Assembly (NCBI RefSeq): GCF_016623495.1
Contig: NZ_JAEHHL010000009.1
Coordinates: 152,915-216,914 of the forward strand
DNA length: 64,000 bases
Direction: 5' to 3'
Source: Thermohalobaculum xanthum
Lineage (GTDB): Bacteria > Pseudomonadota > Alphaproteobacteria > Rhodobacterales > Rhodobacteraceae
The translations under genes and the position numbers were made by a program. The stretch's first letter is position 1; every line of letters starts with the position of its first letter. Positions 18,694 to 27,057 of the stretch are shown in pieces. Below the pieces are notes generated by a model. It saw nothing but the letters and a program-made list of their open reading frames with translations. It ran no database searches and was not told where the DNA came from.

Positions 18694-19284
18694 ATGGCCA
18701 AGACCCTGCTGGAACTTGCCGGGGCGGATCTGCGGCCCGCCCGCCTGTCTGAAGGCGTGCTGGTGCTGATCGACATCCAGAACGAATATTTCGACGGTCC
18801 CCTGCAGCTTGCCGGCGTCGAGGCCGCGGCGGAACGCGCGGCGGGCTTGCTGACCCGCGCCCGCGCGGCGGGTGCCCCCGTCGTCCATGTCCGTCACAGG
18901 GGCCGGGCGGGCGGCGCCTTCGACCCCAACGCCCCGCGCGGCCAGATCCATGATGCCGTTGCCCCCCTGCCGGGCGAGGCCGTGATCGACAAGGGGCTGC
19001 CGAACTCCTTTGCCGGCACCACGCTGGCCGATGTGCTGGCGGCGCATCCCGGCAAGCCGCTCATCGTCGCGGGCTTCATGACGCATATGTGCGTCTCGGC
19101 CACGGTGCGAGCGGCGCTCGATCTGGGGCGGTTCTCGACGGTGGCGATGGATGCGACCGGCACGCGCGACCTGCCCGATCCCATGGGCGGTGTGGTCGAG
19201 GCCGCCACCGTCCACCGCGCCGCGCTCGCGGCGCTGGCCGATCGTTTCGCCGTGGTCTGCGCGGCCGGCGACATCCCCGACTGA
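18694..19284 (+). CDS. Isochorismatase-like cysteine hydrolase
   Basis: A 196-aa cysteine hydrolase of the isochorismatase superfamily. The triad is visible as Asp in VLVLIDIQNEYFDGP, Lys in VIDKGLPNSFAGT and Cys in FMTHMCVSATVRAAL. Substrates in this family range from nicotinamide to ureidoacrylate and cannot be assigned here. The ATG at 18694 is 5 nt after the previous stop. It is part of the glyQ-glyS transcription unit. Confidence 0.88.
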   Translation: MAKTLLELAGADLRPARLSEGVLVLIDIQNEYFDGPLQLAGVEAAAERAAGLLTRARAAGAPVVHVRHRGRAGGAFDPNAPRGQIHDAVAPLPGEAVIDKGLPNSFAGTTLADVLAAHPGKPLIVAGFMTHMCVSATVRAALDLGRFSTVAMDATGTRDLPDPMGGVVEAATVHRAALAALADRFAVVCAAGDIPD

Positions 19285-19325
19285 GCCCGCGCGATGCCGA
19301 GGAACGCCCGACGGAGTGCCGGCCG

Positions 19326-19514
19326 ATGAGAAAGCAGATCTCCTTCCCCGATTTCTGCGCCTTCACGCGGGGTGTGATCGCCTTCTTCGCCGGGCAGAAG
19401 CCGCCCCGTCGCTGCGGGCCAGCGCCGCTGGCCTTCATCATCCTGCTGCTGGTATCTGCCTTCCCCGTTGACCTTGCGAATGCCTTCGTCATCCAGTTCT
19501 TCGTCTCGCTCTAG
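19326..19514 (+). CDS. Small membrane protein between glyQ and glyS
   Basis: A 62-aa protein with a basic N terminus, an aromatic stretch (FCAFTRGVIAFFAG) and one clear membrane segment (PLAFIILLLVSAFPVDLANAF). It starts 41 nt after the hydrolase gene and ends 12 nt before glyS, in the same direction. No known family was recognised. Its position and hydrophobic pattern support a real gene, but ribosome-site support is only moderate (CGGAGTGCCGGCCG). Confidence 0.6.
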   Translation: MRKQISFPDFCAFTRGVIAFFAGQKPPRRCGPAPLAFIILLLVSAFPVDLANAFVIQFFVSL

Positions 19515-19526
19515 GATCCTGTCCCG

Positions 19527-21635
19527 ATGGCCGATCTCCTGCTCGAACTCTTTTCCGAGGAAATCCCGGCGCGCATGCAGGCGCGCGCGGCCGAGGACCT
19601 GAAGAAGCTCGTGACCGACTGGATGGTCGAGAACGGCCTGACCTATGAGGCGGCCGCCGGCTTTGCCACGCCCCGCCGGCTGACGCTGTCGCTGACCGGC
19701 CTGCCCGAGGTCACGCCCGACACGGTCGAGGAGCGCAAGGGCCCGCGCACCGACGCGCCCGAGAAGGCGGTCGAGGGCTTCCTGCGGTCGACAGGGCTCA
19801 CGCTCGACCAGCTCGAGCGCCGCGCCGACAAGAAGGGCGAGGTGTTCTTTGCCGTGATCCGCCGCCCCGGCCGGCCCGCCGCCGAGGTGATCGCCGAGGC
19901 GGTCGAGCACGCGGTGCGCAACTTCCCCTGGCCCAAGTCGATGCGCTGGGGCGCCGGCGCGCTGCGCTGGGTGCGCCCGCTGCACCGCATCCTGTGCGTG
20001 GTGTCGGACGAGGGGGGGACGAGCCTGGTCCCGGTCGAGATCGACGGGATCCGCGCCTCGGACGAGACCGAGGGCCACCGCTTCATGGCCCGCGGGCCCT
20101 TCCGCGTCGCGCATTTCGACGACTACGTGGCCAAGCTTTCGGCGCATCGCGTGGTGCTCGACCCCGAGGAGCGCGCCCATCGCATCTGGCACGACGCCAC
20201 GCAGATGGCTTTCGCCGTCGGCATGGAGGTGGTCGAGGACAAGGGCCTGCTGGCCGAGGTTGCGGGGCTGGTCGAATGGCCCGTCGTGCTGATGGGCGAG
20301 ATCGGCGCCGAGTTCCTCGACCTGCCGCCCGAGGTGCTCCAGACCTCGATGAAGGAGCACCAGAAGTTCTTCTCGGTGCGCAACCCCAAGACCGGCCGGA
20401 TCGAGCGCTTTGTCACGGTCGCCAACATCGAGGCGCCCGACGGCGGCGAGGCGATCCTGAAAGGCAACCGCCGCGTGCTGGCGGCGCGCCTGTCGGACGC
20501 CAAGTTCTTCTGGGAGAACGACCTGCGGCGGGTGAAGGACAAGGGCATCGACGGCATCGCCGCGATGGCCGGGCCGCTCGCCTCGGTTGTCTTCCACCAG
20601 AAGCTCGGCACCCAGGCCGAGCGGGTCGCCCGCATCGCCGAGTTGGCGCGCGACATCGCCCCGGCAGTGGGCGCCGACCCCGATCTGGCCGAGCAGGCGG
20701 CACGGGTCGCCAAGGCCGACCTCGCCTCGGAAATGGTCTACGAGTTCCCCGAGCTTCAGGGCGTGATGGGCGGCTACTACGCCCGCGCCGCCGGCCTGCC
20801 GGACGCGGTCGCGAATGCCGCCGCGGCGCATTACCGCCCGCTCGGCCCCTCGGACGAGGTGCCGTCCGAGCCCGTCTCGATCGCCGTGGCGCTGGCCGAC
20901 AAGATCGACATGCTGACCGGGTTCTGGGCGATCGACGAGAAGCCCACCGGCAGCAAGGATCCCTTCGCGCTGCGGCGCGCGGCGCTCGGCGTGATCCGCA
21001 CCATCCTCGAGAACGGCCCGCGCGTGCATCTGAGCAACGCGATCGCGCGCGCGCAATGGGCGCTGAACGGCGGCGACAAGCCGGCGCACGAGCGGTTCGA
21101 CCTGCAGCGCGCCGACCTGCTCGCCTTCCTCGCCGACCGCCTCAAGGTGGCGCTGCGCGACCAGGGCGTGCGGCACGACGTGATCCAGGCCTGCTTCGAC
21201 CTCGGCGGGCAGGACGACCTCGTTCTCTTGGTCAACCGGGTGCGGGCGCTGCAGGATTTCCTTGCCACCGATGATGGCGCGAACCTGCTGACCGCCTGCA
21301 ACCGCGCCTCGAACATCGTGCGCATCGAGGAGGAGAAGGACGGCGTCGAATACTCGATGCCGCCCGACCCGATGTTCGCCGAGGGTGCCGAGGAGGCCGC
21401 GCTGTTCGCGGCGCTCGACCAGGCCGAGCCCGCCATCGCCGAGGCGCTCAAGGCCGAGGACTTCACCGCCGCCATGGCGGCGATGGCCGGGCTGCGCCGC
21501 CCCGTCGACGACTTCTTCGACAAGGTCACGGTGAACGCGCCCAACCAGATCCTGCGCCGCAACCGGCTCTGCCTGCTCAACCGCATCCGCCACGCCATGC
21601 GCCAGGTCGCGGTCTGGGAGGCGATAGAGGGCTGA
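19527..21635 (+). CDS. glyS: Glycyl-tRNA synthetase beta subunit
   Basis: tRNA-binding subunit of the tetrameric glycyl-tRNA synthetase, 702 aa. It opens with the family signature LLLELFSEEIPARMQARA and contains KSMRWG and the LQTSMKEHQKFFSV segment; the C-terminal part (DDFFDKVTVNAPNQILRRNR) is the DALR-like anticodon region. ATG at 19527. It closes the glyQ-to-glyS operon. Confidence 0.98.
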   Translation: MADLLLELFSEEIPARMQARAAEDLKKLVTDWMVENGLTYEAAAGFATPRRLTLSLTGLPEVTPDTVEERKGPRTDAPEKAVEGFLRSTGLTLDQLERRADKKGEVFFAVIRRPGRPAAEVIAEAVEHAVRNFPWPKSMRWGAGALRWVRPLHRILCVVSDEGGTSLVPVEIDGIRASDETEGHRFMARGPFRVAHFDDYVAKLSAHRVVLDPEERAHRIWHDATQMAFAVGMEVVEDKGLLAEVAGLVEWPVVLMGEIGAEFLDLPPEVLQTSMKEHQKFFSVRNPKTGRIERFVTVANIEAPDGGEAILKGNRRVLAARLSDAKFFWENDLRRVKDKGIDGIAAMAGPLASVVFHQKLGTQAERVARIAELARDIAPAVGADPDLAEQAARVAKADLASEMVYEFPELQGVMGGYYARAAGLPDAVANAAAAHYRPLGPSDEVPSEPVSIAVALADKIDMLTGFWAIDEKPTGSKDPFALRRAALGVIRTILENGPRVHLSNAIARAQWALNGGDKPAHERFDLQRADLLAFLADRLKVALRDQGVRHDVIQACFDLGGQDDLVLLVNRVRALQDFLATDDGANLLTACNRASNIVRIEEEKDGVEYSMPPDPMFAEGAEEAALFAALDQAEPAIAEALKAEDFTAAMAAMAGLRRPVDDFFDKVTVNAPNQILRRNRLCLLNRIRHAMRQVAVWEAIEG

Positions 21636-21714
21636 TCCGTCCGCGCCAAATCCTTTTGCCGCAGGTGCAACGCGTCACTTGTGCGGCTGCGAAGGCGCGC
21701 TGTATGACGGACGC

Positions 21715-24384
21715 ATGAAGGATCATGCGGCCGGGATCGGATGGATCGGGCTCGGCGCGGGAGCGCCCGCGCCAGCGGCGGCGCGCTTCGGGCAGAAGGC
21801 CGCGCTGCTGGCCGAGGCCGCGGGGCTTGGCCTGCCGGTCCCGCCTGGCTTCGTCCTTGCGCCCGACGTGCTTGCCGACCCTGCCGCGACGCGCGCGGCG
21901 CTCGATATCGGCCTCGCCCGGCTCGAGGCCGAGACCGGCTATTGCCTCGGCTGCGCCGAGAACCCGCTCCTGCTTGCCGTGCGCCCCTCGGTGGAGGGCG
22001 GCGGCGGCGGCGTGATCCCTGCCATCCTCGACATCGGCGTGACCGAGGCCGCGCTGCCCGCCATCGCCGCGCGGCGCGGCGAGCGGGTGGCGCGCGACCT
22101 GTTGCGGCGCCTGGTGCAGTCCTACGGGGCGACGGCGCTGGGCATCGAGGGCGAGGAGTTCGAGTTCGCCCTCTATGACGCCATGAAGCTTGCCGGGGTC
22201 GAGAGCGAGACCGAACTCGACCCGGCCGATCTCGCCGATCTCTGCCGCACATGCCTGCGGCTGATCGAGGAGGAGGCCGGCGTCTCCTTTCCGCAGGAGC
22301 CGCGTGCCCAGCTCGACGGCGCGGTCGCGGCGATCGTGAAGCTCTGGACCGGGGCGCGGGCCCGGACCCGCCGCGTTGCGCGGGGCCTGCCCGAGGACGC
22401 GCCGCTTGCGCTGATCGTGCAGGCGATGGCGCTCGGGATCGGCCCCGGCGTCTGCGGCGCGGGCGTAGCCCAGACCCGCGACGAGACCACGGGTGCGCGA
22501 CGGCTGGCCGGGCGGTTCCTCGAACAGGCGCAGGGCGAGGAAGCCCTGATGGGCCTGCGCACGCCTGCCCTGCTGACCGTGGTCGAGCGCCTCGACCAGG
22601 GCCTGCGCGAGCCGGCGCTCGAGGAGCGCTGCCCCGCCGCGACCGAGGCGCTGCTCGAGGCCGCGCGCGCGCTCGAGCACGCGCTTGGCGACGCCTTCTC
22701 GTTCGAATTCACGCTGGACGACGGGGTGCTGCATTTGCTCGAGGTCAAGCCCGCGCGCCGCTCGCCCCGCGCGGCCGTGCGCATCGCCGTCGAACTGGCC
22801 GAGGCCGGCGCGATCACCCGCGACGAGGCGCTGCTGCGGATCGACCCCGCCGCCCTCGACCAGCACCTGCACCCGTCGATCGACCCCGATGCGGCGCGCG
22901 ACCGGATCGGCAAGGGGCTGCCCGCCTCGCCCGGCGCCGCGTCCGGGGCGCTCGTCTTCTCGCCCGACGCGGCCGAGCTTGCGGCGGCGGCCGGTCGCCC
23001 GGCCATCCTCGCGCTGATCGAGACCAGCCCGGAGGACATCCGCGGCATGCATGCGGCGAAGGCCGTGCTGACCGTGCGCGGTGGCATGACCAGCCACGCC
23101 GCCGTGGTCGCCCGCGGTCTCGGCACGCCCTGCGTCGTCGGCGCCAAGGACCTCATCCTAGACCGTGCCGCCGGCGAGATCCGCGCCCGCGACGGGCGGG
23201 TCTTTCGCATCGGTGACGCCGTCACCGTCGACGGCTCGACCGGCGAGGTGCTGGCAGGTGCCGTGCCCACCGTGCCGCCCGAGATCACCGGCGCCTTCGC
23301 GCGCCTGATGGACTGGGCCGACGCGGCGCGGCGGATGGGGGTGCGCGCCAACGCGGACACCGCGCAGGACGCGCGGATCGCGCATGATTTCGGCGCGGCC
23401 GGGATCGGGCTTTGCCGCACCGAGCACATGTTCTTCAAGCGCGGCCGCATCGCCGCGATGCGCCGGATGATCCTGGCCGAGAACGAGGCCGACCGCCGCG
23501 ACGCGCTCGCCGAGCTTTTGCCCATGCAGCGCGAGGATTTCATCGAGCTCTTCGCCCAGATGGCGGGCCACCCGGTGGTCATCCGCCTGCTCGACCCGCC
23601 GCTGCACGAGTTCCTTCCCCATGGCGAGGCCGACATCGAGGAGCTGGCCATTGCGCTCGGCCTGTCGCCGGCCAGCGTGCGGGCGCGCGTGCTCGAGCTA
23701 TCCGAGTTCAACCCGATGCTGGGCAAGCGCGGCTGCCGCATCGGCATCGCCTATCCCGAGATCTACGAGACGCAGGCGCGCGCGATCTTCGAGGCCGCGC
23801 TCGAGGCTGGCGCGCGCGCGGGCAGCCCCGTGGTGCCCGAGATCATGCTGCCGCTGGTCTCGGCCGTGCGCGAGCTGGTCGTGCTCAAGGAGCATATCCA
23901 CGCCGTGGCCGAGGCGGTGCGCGCCGAGCGCGGCGCGATGGTCGACTACCGCGTCGGCGTGATGATCGAGACGCCGCGTGCCTGCCTCAGGGCGGGTGAG
24001 ATCGCGGACGCGGCCGCCTTCGTCAGCTTCGGCACCAACGACCTCACGCAGATGGTCTACGGGCTGAGTCGCGACGATGCCGGGCGCTTCATGCCTGATT
24101 ACGTGGCGCGCGGGGTCTATGCGCATGACCCGTTCCACTCGCTCGACCTAGAGGGCGTGGGCGAGATGATGCGAATCGCCGCCGAGCGCGCCCGCGCGCA
24201 CATGCCGGGCATCTCGGTGGGCCTGTGCGGCGAGCATGGCGCGGATCCGGCCTCGGTCGAGTTCTGCGAGCAGGCGGGCTTCGACTATGTCTCGTGCTCG
24301 CCCTTCCGCGTGCCGATCGCCCGGCTGGCGGCGGCGCAGGCGGCGATTCATGCGCGCCGCGCCGGGTCCGCGCGGGACGCATGA
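21715..24384 (+). CDS. Pyruvate,phosphate dikinase-like protein with altered ATP site
   Basis: An 889-aa protein with PPDK architecture: N-terminal ATP-grasp-like half, central phosphohistidine domain (GGMTSHAAVVARG, His461) and C-terminal PEP/pyruvate barrel (GLCRTEHMFF, IRLLDPPLHEF, GVMIETPRA, FGTNDLTQM, LCGEHGADP) with catalytic residues intact. The nucleotide half differs: the segment matching D321-x-E323...Q335-x-R337 of Clostridium symbiosum PPDK reads Ser329, Glu331, Glu343, Lys345, and the usual SMPGMMDT loop is replaced by a glycine run (VEGGGGGVIPAI). ATP-driven phosphorylation may be altered or lost. It is coupled to meaB by an ATGA overlap. Confidence 0.85.
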   Translation: MKDHAAGIGWIGLGAGAPAPAAARFGQKAALLAEAAGLGLPVPPGFVLAPDVLADPAATRAALDIGLARLEAETGYCLGCAENPLLLAVRPSVEGGGGGVIPAILDIGVTEAALPAIAARRGERVARDLLRRLVQSYGATALGIEGEEFEFALYDAMKLAGVESETELDPADLADLCRTCLRLIEEEAGVSFPQEPRAQLDGAVAAIVKLWTGARARTRRVARGLPEDAPLALIVQAMALGIGPGVCGAGVAQTRDETTGARRLAGRFLEQAQGEEALMGLRTPALLTVVERLDQGLREPALEERCPAATEALLEAARALEHALGDAFSFEFTLDDGVLHLLEVKPARRSPRAAVRIAVELAEAGAITRDEALLRIDPAALDQHLHPSIDPDAARDRIGKGLPASPGAASGALVFSPDAAELAAAAGRPAILALIETSPEDIRGMHAAKAVLTVRGGMTSHAAVVARGLGTPCVVGAKDLILDRAAGEIRARDGRVFRIGDAVTVDGSTGEVLAGAVPTVPPEITGAFARLMDWADAARRMGVRANADTAQDARIAHDFGAAGIGLCRTEHMFFKRGRIAAMRRMILAENEADRRDALAELLPMQREDFIELFAQMAGHPVVIRLLDPPLHEFLPHGEADIEELAIALGLSPASVRARVLELSEFNPMLGKRGCRIGIAYPEIYETQARAIFEAALEAGARAGSPVVPEIMLPLVSAVRELVVLKEHIHAVAEAVRAERGAMVDYRVGVMIETPRACLRAGEIADAAAFVSFGTNDLTQMVYGLSRDDAGRFMPDYVARGVYAHDPFHSLDLEGVGEMMRIAAERARAHMPGISVGLCGEHGADPASVEFCEQAGFDYVSCSPFRVPIARLAAAQAAIHARRAGSARDA

Positions 24385-25337
24385 GCATGCTTGGCGACCT
24401 GGCCGCCCGGGGCAAGGCGGGGCTCGCCCGCGCGCTTGCCCGCATCGAGTCGCATGGCGGTGGCGCCGAGGTCGCGGACCTTCTGGACGAGGCTGCGGCC
24501 AGCCCGCGCGGCCATGTTCTGGGGCTCACCGGCCCGCCCGGCGTCGGCAAGTCGACCCTGACGGATGCACTGATCCGCGCCTACCGCGCGCGCGGTCTGA
24601 CCGTGGGGGTGATCGCGGTCGATCCTTCCTCGCGCCTGTCGGGGGGCGCGCTCCTCGGCGACCGAACCCGTATGCGCCGCGATCCGGGCGATGACGGAGT
24701 CTTCGTGCGCTCGATGGCCGCGCGCGAGCGGCTGGGGGGGCTTGCCGACCTCACCTACCCGGCGATGGTCCTGATGCGCGCCCTGATGGACCGGGTGATC
24801 GTCGAGACGGTCGGCGTGGGCCAGTCCGAGACCGCGATCGCCGACATTGCCGACACGGTGGTCTGCTGCGCCCAGCCCGGATCGGGCGACGCGATCCAGT
24901 ACATGAAGGCCGGCGTCATGGAGATCCCCGACATCGTCGTGGTGACCAAGGCCGACATGGGCGACGTGGCGCGCCGCACCGTTGCCGACCTGAAGGGTGC
25001 GCTGGGGCTGACGGCAGGCCGGGACGCCATGGGCCTGCAGGTGATCGCCGTCTCAGCCGCGCGCGAACAGGGGCTTGAGCCGCTGGTCGGGTTCATCGAG
25101 GAACGGGCGTCGGGGCAGGCGGGAGACATCGCGGCGCGGCGCCGGGCGCAGGACCAGCGCTGGCTCGAGCGGCACTTGGCCGAGCTCTACGGGCAGGCTG
25201 GCGTGGCGCGGCTGGCGGCCTGCGGCGCGCTGGCACCGGGTGCCCTGGGCGAATCGGGGGTCTTCCGCCGTGCCCGATCGCTGGGCGCGAGGCTTGACGC
25301 GGCACTCGATTCCGCCTTCCCGCCCGCGAAAAAGTGA
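24381..25337 (+). CDS. meaB: MeaB/ArgK-family GTPase (methylmalonyl-CoA mutase chaperone type)
   Basis: A 318-aa G3E-type GTPase. P-loop LTGPPGVGKSTLTDAL is near residue 50; switch and Mg motifs VIAVDPSS and DRVIVETVGVGQSE follow; VVTKAD is the base-recognition motif. In other bacteria MeaB protects B12-dependent acyl-CoA mutases. No mutase gene is adjacent; instead it overlaps the PPDK-like gene by four bases (ATGA), so the two are translated together. The ethylmalonyl-CoA pathway of many Rhodobacterales needs methylmalonyl-CoA mutase, a plausible distant client. Confidence 0.9.
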   Translation: MSMLGDLAARGKAGLARALARIESHGGGAEVADLLDEAAASPRGHVLGLTGPPGVGKSTLTDALIRAYRARGLTVGVIAVDPSSRLSGGALLGDRTRMRRDPGDDGVFVRSMAARERLGGLADLTYPAMVLMRALMDRVIVETVGVGQSETAIADIADTVVCCAQPGSGDAIQYMKAGVMEIPDIVVVTKADMGDVARRTVADLKGALGLTAGRDAMGLQVIAVSAAREQGLEPLVGFIEERASGQAGDIAARRRAQDQRWLERHLAELYGQAGVARLAACGALAPGALGESGVFRRARSLGARLDAALDSAFPPAKK

Positions 25338-25590
25338 CGCTGCAGCGCAGCATCCCTCATTGATATCGCTTCACTTTTGCGCGTGCGCCGCGGCATTTCG
25401 CCGAGATGGGCTTCCCGTGCCGTTGGATTCTGCGCTAAGCACCCGCCTGCGTGCGACCTGACGCACGTGGCGACGGGCAATTCACTGCCCCGGCTCTGAA
25501 GAGGTTTCGCGGCTCCCACGGGCAAGGAGCCAAGTGCGGATCCGGAGGTACTCGCGACAGGCGGCGAGACCCCAGGAAACGAGGGACGAC

Positions 25591-26406
25591 ATGATCGGCA
25601 GCGATCAGCTTGAGGCCGCTCGGGCGGCCCTCTGCGGCGCTTGGCGCGCCGGTTGCGCCATGGTGCTGGCGGGAGCGATGTCCGGTGCGGCGCTCGCGGA
25701 TGTGGGCCGCGACGAGATCGGCCTGCCGTTCGACCGGGGCACGCAGATCGCCATGCTGGTCGGCGGCGAGCAGACCGGCCTGAGGGCGTTCCTCGAGACC
25801 CCCGCTGCCGCGCGCCTGATGCCCGACGGGCAGGACGGCCCGGTCAACCGCATCGAGCGGCTCAACTCCCACGATGCCGCGACCGCAGCCCTGATCGAGG
25901 GCGCGCATGACCGCACGCTGACCGAACTTCTGATCGCCGACCCGGGCGGTACCATAGACCTCTCGGCGATGGACCGCGTCTCGGTCGAAACGAACGATCC
26001 GGAATGGCGCTGCCTGACCGAGGCGCTCTATTTCGAGGCGCGCGGCGAGAGCCCCATCGGCCAGATCGCGGTTGCCGAGGTGATCCTCAACCGCGTCGAC
26101 AGCGCGCGCTATCCCGACAGCGTCTGCGGCGTGATCCGCCAGGGGACCAGCCGGGCCGGCAAGGGTTGCCAGTTCTCCTACAATTGCGATGGCAAGAAGG
26201 AAGTCATCGCGAACCGGCCCGTCTATGAAGCACTCGGCAAGATCGCCTGGGTCATGCTTCAGGGCCGCCCGCGCACGCTGACCGGCAAGGCCACCCACTA
26301 CCACACCACCGCGGTGCGCCCGAAATGGGCCAAGCGGCTGGTGCGGACGGCACGCATCGGCGAGCACATCTTCTACCGGGGACCCGTCGAGGTCAGCCAG
26401 CGCTGA
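25591..26406 (+). CDS. Cell wall hydrolase, SleB/CwlJ type
   Basis: A 271-aa secreted protein. A hydrophobic stretch near residues 17-33 ([17 protein letters not shown]) is a signal peptide or anchor. The C-terminal hydrolase_2 domain (about 135-270) has [20 protein letters not shown], the conserved Glu-rich catalytic segment, then CQFSYNCDG and [13 protein letters not shown]. It likely cleaves peptidoglycan glycan strands during growth. ATG at 25591 after GAGGGACGAC; the frame extends 19 codons upstream without a good ribosome site. Confidence 0.88.
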   Translation: MIGSDQLEAARAALCGAWRAGCAMVLAGAMSGAALADVGRDEIGLPFDRGTQIAMLVGGEQTGLRAFLETPAAARLMPDGQDGPVNRIERLNSHDAATAALIEGAHDRTLTELLIADPGGTIDLSAMDRVSVETNDPEWRCLTEALYFEARGESPIGQIAVAEVILNRVDSARYPDSVCGVIRQGTSRAGKGCQFSYNCDGKKEVIANRPVYEALGKIAWVMLQGRPRTLTGKATHYHTTAVRPKWAKRLVRTARIGEHIFYRGPVEVSQR

Positions 26407-26550
26407 GCAGCTGCGCCGCCGCGAAATGTCTCGATTATCGCGCGCGGCGTCGCTTTGCCGTGGTAGCCGCGCCGCCAAAAGGTTAACGTGAGCGCTGGAC
26501 GAGATGGCGCGGAGCGGCGCCGCCCGGACGGGCGAGATCGGAGAGACGCG

Positions 26551-27021
26551 ATGGTTGAACGGGCCCTCCTGCCCCACCGGCTGGACATCGAGACCGAGCA
26601 GGCCGGACCGCAGGACAAGATCGCCGACCGGATCTTCCTGCTCGACTACACGCGCGAGATCGAGATCGGCGCCTATGCCGAGGAAGTCGGCGTCACCCAG
26701 AGGGTGCGCTTCGACGTCGTGCTCGAGGTGACCCGGAACACCGCCCATATCGATGACCGCGTCGGCCGGGTGATCAACTACGACGACCTCGTCGATGCGA
26801 TCGAGACCATCGCCCGCGGACCGCGTATCACCTTGCTGGAAACCTTCGCCGAGCGGCTGGCGCAGGCGGTCCTGGTCGATCCCCGCGCGCGGCGCGTGCA
26901 TGTCCGGATCGAGAAGCTCGACCGGCTGGCGAATGGCGCGCGCCTCGGCGTCGAGATCAGCCGCGTGCGCACGCCCGAGACCAACGAGAAGATCTGGGCG
27001 CTGGCGCCCGAGGTGAAGTAG
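26551..27021 (+). CDS. folB: Dihydroneopterin aldolase
   Basis: Folate pathway enzyme converting dihydroneopterin to 6-hydroxymethyl-dihydropterin and glycolaldehyde. 156 aa with an N-terminal extension of about 20 residues before the core. EIEIGAYAEEVGVTQRVRFDVVLEV carries the active-site region; VINYDDLVDAI and TLLETFAERLAQAVL are typical FolB motifs. ATG at 26551 after GGAGAGACGCG. It is convergent with glnE, 36 nt away. FolX-type epimerases are close relatives, so the exact reaction is a little less certain. Confidence 0.88.
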   Translation: MVERALLPHRLDIETEQAGPQDKIADRIFLLDYTREIEIGAYAEEVGVTQRVRFDVVLEVTRNTAHIDDRVGRVINYDDLVDAIETIARGPRITLLETFAERLAQAVLVDPRARRVHVRIEKLDRLANGARLGVEISRVRTPETNEKIWALAPEVK

Positions 27022-27057
27022 GCCGCGAAGCAGGCTGCCCGGCCGCGCCGGTAACCA

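Noticed and set aside
18894..21593. Long minus-strand open frame (899 aa) opposite glyS
   Set aside because: Antisense shadow caused by high GC and codon bias; glyS is certain on the plus strand.
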